The position numbers and the translations under genes were made by a program. A DNA stretch of 64,000 bases from contig BDDD01000342.1 of NCBI GenBank assembly GCA_001972305.1, positions 400,295 through 464,294 on the forward strand, read 5' to 3'. The notes under the pieces are model-generated. The model worked only from the letters and a program-made list of their open reading frames with translations, ran no database searches and was not told where the DNA came from. The stretch comes from Cephalotus follicularis (Eukaryota > Streptophyta > Magnoliopsida > Oxalidales > Cephalotaceae). Position 1 is the stretch's first letter. Each line of letters begins with the position of its first letter. Positions 58,431 through 64,000 of this stretch are shown one piece after another.

Positions 58431-59187
58431 TAGGGGCACCAGATATGATTATAATTAGGTTGAGAAGGGGGTGTGTTCCTTATGTGGCTGGCCTGATCGT
58501 TGTGAACTGTCTCAGACATCAATTAAGATGTAGGTGTGTGAATGGATTCATTTTCAGAGTTTTCTTTGTAATTACATATATCATTAGCAAAAAAGAAAAA
58601 AAAATGTCAAACTTTTTTCAATTCAAATGACTTATCACAGAATTAGATCAACAAATGCATGCACAAAGTACACCCTCACGGAAAACGGAGAGTGTACGCA
58701 ATGACTATAAGCACAGCTGCGCGCTTGCTGCCACATGCCGGATGCAGCTGAGGACTCCAGCGCAACCACGTAAACGCGTGTACATCGAAATCGAATAAAA
58801 ATGCAGCTGCAAACGCTATCGATAAAAGCGTAGCTCCATATTCTTTACCTGATCAAACCTAAGCCACTCACAACAAAAAATTGGAATAAATTCTTTGACA
58901 ACGTTCATAAAATAACCTAATCAATTTTGCTTTTGAAAAGCATCTATACATGGCTACCAGTCCTTTTTACTTGATTCCTTGGTCTTTCAAGTTGCCTGTT
59001 TGATTTGATTTGAGTTGCTTTTTTTTTTTTTTTTCAAAGTTCTTTCTTGTTGATGAGTCTAATCGTGATTATCATTTATTGATCATGAGTGGACATTTCC
59101 ATGAAAAAGGAAATTGTTACCAACTTTTCACCTATAAAAGGACTTAAAAGTTCTCAATTCTTATAAGAAACTACTTCTGCTTTCGCA
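58431..59187 (+). promoter_or_regulatory. PP2-like gene upstream region
   Basis: A TATA box CTATAAAAGG at 59132-59141 lies about 55 bp before the ATG, a strong match in good position. Upstream at 58680-58830 is an unexpectedly GC-rich patch with CACGTAAACGCGTG and repeated GCAGCTG words in otherwise AT-rich DNA. Confidence 0.6.
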
Positions 59188-60294
59188 ATGTCCGGCAACT
59201 CACATTTCCAAGGAGACTCCAACAACACCTATACGAGAAATGATGTAAGGATGCTCCTGCCACTTACATTATCTGTACTTTTCTTTTTTAAAGATAAATT
59301 AGAATTGAATCTTATATCTCGTGTTAATCCTATGCAGCAGTTAGCTATAGATGTAACGGAAAATATTGTCAAACCCTAAACTCTAAACTCACCTGGTGGT
59401 GGTGGGTGTATAGGCTTAGATTATTTATATGTGACATATATAAAATTGGTAACCCTTCAGCCTTATATAATCAATTTACTAAGAAGCAACTTGACTTTTA
59501 TTTTATATGTTTACCATGATTTCTCTTTCGAAAAATTCTTTTCTCAAAAGTAGTTTACATTAATGTATTTCACAATCTCTTTTATTTAATGAGTTTTATT
59601 AACAAGATTATTTTTCATTGTTTGATTACTTTCGTTTTCTCCTGATAACACCATAATTTATTAATATCATATTTTTTATTGGTTCAATTTAATAATTAAT
59701 AAATGAAAAATAACCTTAACCCTATTTTTAATTATCAAGTTATGTTCCTCATGGGCATGCAGGAGATTGTTTTTCCACCTCGGGCTCTCAAAATTGTATG
59801 GGGCAAAGATCGTAATTCTTGGATCATACCTGAAAATGGGTGAGGCTTAATCTTTTCTTCAGTATAAGACAAAGTAACATATAATATTATATATGAATGA
59901 ACTAATTAATAAATTGTTGGATTGGTATTATATATATAGGGATCCAGCAGAGCTAGTGGGGGTGTCTTGGCTAGAAGTAACCGGTTCAAAATTGCTAGAA
60001 GTGGGGAAGTATGACATAAGCTTCAAAATATCCCTAAATGAGAAGGCCACTGGTTGGGATGACTATCCCATTTTCATGATGGCTAGAGTAGGGGGGAGGG
60101 GAAGATACACCTGGAGAAAGGTGAGCCTTCCGAAAGAAGGGACTAAGTCTATTCCGGCCGATTCGGAGAAGCTTGAGATTGAAGTAAAGCCTGACAGTGT
60201 TGATAAAACGCTCTATTTTGGTCTCTATGAAGTGTGGAGTGGCAAGATGAAGCGAGGCTTGATAATTCATGAGGCAGTTGTCAAAAAAATATAA
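59188..60294 (+). CDS. PP2: phloem protein 2-like lectin (PP2-A type), 3 exons
   Basis: Exons 59188-59244, 59763-59839 and 59940-60294 join in frame to 162 residues, the size of short PP2-A proteins. The first exon encodes only a 19-residue lead (MSGNSHFQGDSNNTYTRND). The PP2 domain starts at EIVFPPRALKIVWGKDRNSW and goes on through ELVGVSWLEVTGSKLLEVGK, YDISFKISLNEKATGWDD and PIFMMARVGGRGRYTWRKV to LYFGLYEVWSGKMKRGLIIH. PP2 proteins bind chitin-type and other N-glycans and are made in companion cells; small members resemble Arabidopsis PP2-A9 and PP2-A10. There is no signal peptide or F-box, so it should be cytosolic or in sieve elements. The gene has a clean TATA box. Confidence 0.92.
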
Positions 60295-62680
60295 ACTAAA
60301 CTACATGGACTAGTATTACTTGCCTTGCTTCAATATATCTAATCTCAATTATCTTATATATATGAGTATAATAATATTTTTTCACTTTATTATTAAAAAT
60401 GCAAACCTTGTTAGCATATATGTCTACTTTTGATTGTGGTGTATTATGATATGGATCCATGGATGGTGGTCTATGTTCTAGATCGATCCAACTCGATCAA
60501 TATATATGTGATTTAGTTATTTTTCTTCATTACTTTCAATTAAAATTTTAGGATTCTTATCTGCAATAAGAAGTACAATGGATATATTTAATTGAAGAAG
60601 TTTGATATCATTCACAAGTGTTCTAGTATAGTGGTAACAGAGTTTATTCAGTCTTAAGAACCAAGATTTTGAATTTCTATTAGGGCGTTTGGTAAGGATT
60701 AACAAAGACACCGGCATACATAGTTGTGGGAGTTATTGGACCCATGAAGTTTTCACTTTTAATGAATTTAATATTTAATCTCGGGGATAAATTTGTAGTA
60801 TCGTTTTAGTCCACTTTTTTTTTTTTTTTTGGTTTAATTCCTTGAAAAAAAAACAAATAAAGAAACAAACGGATCTCTATTGTTATTCTTGTACTCAACA
60901 TGCGGTAGTGTCAAACTAATAAATATAACACTAACAAAAAGGACAAATTACCAATTTTTTTTTCAGGGGCTAGCACTGTATTAAACGAAAATAAAGGTTA
61001 TAAACTAAAATCAGAATAAGTGTGAAAGATCGAGACCAAATAATCCGATTATTAATCTGTCAAGCATGTTTTTGTAAGGTGGGTTAGCTTGTAAAGAGGA
61101 GGCTAACACAACCTCAAAAAGAGCTTGTAAAGAGAAAGAAATTCTCAAATCTTTAAACGGGATATGTTATTTATACCTAACAAATATATTAAATCGATAT
61201 AATGTGAAATTTAAAATCACGTTGATGTTTTTGTGGATGATCAAATATTTGACTTTTATGAACAATCATATATGAGATCATTTGGTTTGATTCGTGATAA
61301 GACTTGTCTATAATCTCAAAAATATACTTGTAAGTAGAAAGAGTTTTTTAAGCATTTAAAGTGCATTAACCTTTTAATTATACTAACCCATATAGTTAGT
61401 ATTATAAACCTGGAGATGGTTAAACAGTATTTGGATTCTCTTGAATTTCTTTGTTTCCCAATCCTATAGTTTAGAATATAATATATCAACTAAACATAAG
61501 AATTAAGTTTAAAGTTTGTTTCTCTACCATAGGAAATAAAGAGGATCTATTATTTCCCGGTTAAGCGATCACCAAAACAAAGAAACTAATAATCGTCTTT
61601 GTGGAGGCTACTCAGTGTGAACTATGTTTTGGCTAGTCAATCATTCTTTACCCTTTAGGAATGACCGAATCTGATTCCACATTCAGTCATATTTTAGCCC
61701 TAAAAATTGATAAATTGGAATAGAGAAAGACATGTCTGCCAAAAACATGCCCTCTGGCGAATCTCAGGGTATATGATCCTTCAACTTGCTTTACATGTCT
61801 GCCAAAAACATGCCCTCCTGTGATTCTCAGGGTATATGATCCTTCAACTTGCATAAAGCACGAAGGAATGAATACCTTATCGCATAACAAAACCGTATCA
61901 TGAAGTGTGACATGTTAGAATATGATGTTTGCTTTTCTCTTTTGATAACTATACAGAATAAATTCGCACTTGAATTTGAAATTTTTACGTACGTGACATG
62001 AACTCTTATTATTAATTAATTACAGACGTGACATGAACTCCTATTATTAATGTGTCTACATAAACTCTTATTATTAACTGTGTTTATAAGAGCTAAAATT
62101 TTTCATTTTGGAGATGATAAAGGACCTCTTAGTAGCATACGTGCATGGTTTTAGTTTCAGACAGCAGAGAGCAACAACCATCATTCAGTGAGGACAATAA
62201 TTGGGTCAAGCCTATCAACAATAATCATCCATGGTATCAACAGTGGAACCATGATTTCCGTGACCATATATTTGATTTTCAACTAAATGAATTTACGCTT
62301 ACGGAGTTCATCAACTAAACTGGTTGATATGCTCACTGTAAGATACACATTAATGTAACACATTTTTTCCTATTGCACTAAACTTTTGGCAGCCATCTAC
62401 TAGCTCCCACCAAAAGCAACATCCACACAGAAACTTGACGCAAACTTCAGAACTTCTAAGGGAATGCTAGCTAGCGTCACTCAATTCATAGATCGTTATT
62501 CTACGATAGGATCCCGATATCAAAACATAAAAGCTGTAATAGATCCAGCTATAATTGTGATCTTTTTTTTATGAACTCATGCAGTGTGACACTAATATAA
62601 CTCAGATTTCAATGACTCATTTGATATTAACAATGATAAATGCTTCAATGACTGAATCAACAATGAAAAGAATATATGAT
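60295..62680. other. AT-rich intergenic region
   Basis: It holds MITE-like repeat sequence at 60770-61060 (related to that at 47.9 kb) and a tandem duplication at 61730. No gene was seen. Confidence 0.45.
61730..61852. repeat. 63-bp tandem duplication
   Basis: ACATGTCTGCCAAAAACATG and GGTATATGATCCTTCAACTT occur in both units (61730-61792 and 61793-61852) with about six differences. Confidence 0.9.
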
Positions 62681-64000
62681 GTTGGATACTTGGGTATCTA
62701 ATAATATGTTTTAATATAAGCCCAATAAGTGAAGGCCTAAGACTTGGGTCTATCTGGACTAGAACCCATAATAAGGCAAACGAGGTACGGATCTTGGGTG
62801 TCTCGACGAGAGGAATCTGCTGATGGTGTTGGTTTTCTGAACCGGTACCGGAATCGACCGGAAAAGCTTCCTAAAGCCTCGGCATCCCACAACTTTCGAT
62901 CGCCTATTCCGGCGGCCTCCGTTGACGACAGAGGCTCGGACCGGTCGGGTTGAACTCGTCTCTTCACGGTGGTTCTTTCCCTGGATGTGCGGCGTCCAAC
63001 CGTTGCCGGACGGAGGAGATTCGTGTGTAGCCGCCGCTGGTTTCGATCTCTTTTCCGGCCACCGGTGACGTTTTCTCAGGCAGGGGAGACCAGATATTGG
63101 CTCTTGGAGGTCCTGCGGTCCTTCTGTGTGGTCGGTGTCTCCTGTCATCACCGGTAGCGCCAACTTCCATTCTTAGCCGATCTGCGTCGTGCGAAGCGAA
63201 GGAAGGAGACGAGCGCGTGTCTTGCACGCGCCCGTGGGCGAGACTGCAGCTTTCAGGCGCGTGAGACGCACGTGCGGCAGCGTGAGAGTGGGGCAGTTTG
63301 CTATTTTTTCAGACTTTGAGGCTCCGTTTGGTTGCTGTTTCTGCTGAAAATTCAGGTGCACTCGTTCTAATTATTATTTAACCTATTTATTTGCTGAAAT
63401 GGATAAATATATTTCTGTTGAGATGGTTAAATTACAATCGTTTGGTGGGTCGGAGTACAACGCTTGGAGGCGTAAGACTCAATTCGGGTTGAAATCCAAT
63501 ATGATATTTTATACTGTTTTGAGTACTTTTTCTGACACTACTGAAGATGTTTCTGAATCTCAATGGTTAAGTGATGAAGACTACTGTAGAGATTACTTGT
63601 TGAATTGTTTATCAGACCGTCTTGCAGAAACCTATAGTAAGTTTAAGACTGCTAAGGAAATATGGGACAATTTAGACGCTCAATTCCGAAAAGAGGAGGA
63701 GCTATCCAAATCTCACCTAGTGGATAAGTTCTTAGATTTCAAGTTCCGTGAGGACATGGAAATCACTCCTCAAGTTACTGATCTCGAGAACATGAGGTCT
63801 AAGATGAACAATGAGAATATTGGTATAACTGATATTTTTCTGGTTGGTGCTATTATCTATAAGCTACCTGCTGCATGGCATTCTTTCAAAACTGAAATGT
63901 ATAGGAAGAAGGAACAGATGGGACTGGATGAGCTCAAACGATCCATCCGTATTGAAGATGAGAATCTGGCTAGGAATAACTTGGAGCTAGTTAAGCAGCA
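62681..64000 (+). mobile_element. 5' part of a Ty1/copia element, cut by the window end
   Basis: The stretch 62800-63310 is unusually GC-rich and non-coding, like a leader or LTR of a retroelement; TGTTGGATACTTGGGTATC at 62681 looks like an LTR start. From 63399 to the window end an open frame of 200 codons encodes copia-type gag (UBN2 type): FGGSEYNAWRRKTQFGLKSN, then KTAKEIWDNLDAQFRKEE and LVDKFLDFKFREDM, LVGAIIYKLPAAWHSFKTEM. I could not place the LTR end or the tRNA primer site. The visible part looks whole in frame; the rest is outside the window. Fossil status unknown. Confidence 0.7.
63399..64000 (+). CDS. Ty1/copia gag polyprotein, partial (runs off window)
   Basis: ATG at 63399 in GCTGAAATGG context, then 200 codons without a break to the end. 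The start MDKYISVEMVKLQSFGGSEY and the W-K/R-x-Q-F box followed by KEIWDNL are standard for copia gag of the UBN2 family. No zinc knuckle appears yet; it would come later. The neighbouring GC-rich leader supports a retroelement rather than a host gene. Confidence 0.75.
   Translation, partial: MDKYISVEMVKLQSFGGSEYNAWRRKTQFGLKSNMIFYTVLSTFSDTTEDVSESQWLSDEDYCRDYLLNCLSDRLAETYSKFKTAKEIWDNLDAQFRKEEELSKSHLVDKFLDFKFREDMEITPQVTDLENMRSKMNNENIGITDIFLVGAIIYKLPAAWHSFKTEMYRKKEQMGLDELKRSIRIEDENLARNNLELVKQ

Noticed and set aside
62737-63361. Many overlapping open frames on both strands at 62.7-63.4 kb
   Set aside because: High GC removes stop codons in all frames. None shows a domain, and the region precedes copia gag, so it is a leader.

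Overview
The window reads as nuclear DNA of a flowering plant, most likely a eudicot. It is AT-rich, its genes have GT-AG introns, and it carries plant-specific families (VAMP72 R-SNARE, thylakoid-type FKBP, plant CRM-domain splicing factor, EXO84B exocyst subunit, PP2-type phloem lectin). Seven host genes could be modelled. Six are multi-exon and one is intronless. I closed every splice junction by eye so that the reading frame is kept. No tRNA, rRNA or CRISPR was seen.

Layout: (1) 1-7.1 kb is transposon ground: a broken piece of a mitochondrial ribosomal protein gene (mL41/L27-like) beside MITE ends, a non-autonomous hAT (1882-2771) and a complete but broken hAT with perfect 14-bp terminal repeats and 8-bp target duplication (3410-7138). 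(2) 7.5-13.6 kb holds an intronless TAF8-like TFIID subunit (+) and a five-exon VAMP72 R-SNARE (-). (3) 15.3-26.7 kb is a broken Ty3/gypsy element of the Tat lineage with 484-bp LTRs; nested in it are a 2.94-kb solo LTR of another element and an 860-bp hAT MITE, both with target duplications. (4) 26.7-32.7 kb is a repeat yard: a foldback MITE, an LTR fragment, several GTTTGG-type MITEs, and a 969-bp near-perfect hairpin element with 434-bp arms. (5) 33.4-39.4 kb holds a CRM-domain protein gene (+) and an FKBP16-4-like chloroplast PPIase (-). (6) 40.4-43.3 kb is a decayed Ac-like hAT. (7) 43.6-54.8 kb holds EXO84B (+) and the RNase H2 subunit C gene (+). (8) 55-60.3 kb is a long AT-rich spacer and a three-exon PP2-like phloem lectin gene (+). 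(9) 62.7-64 kb is the 5' part of a Ty1/copia element whose gag reading frame runs off the window.

The host genes are unrelated single-copy-type cell functions (transcription initiation, secretion, organelle RNA splicing, thylakoid protein folding, exocytosis, removal of RNA from DNA, phloem lectin). Nothing suggests that they act as a cluster. VAMP72 and EXO84B both serve secretion at the plasma membrane, but they lie 30 kb apart and this is probably chance. The most unusual objects are the long hairpin upstream of the CRM gene, the captured mL41 exon that keeps the start of its intron, and a subterminal stem-loop kept at the same distance from the end in two hAT elements.
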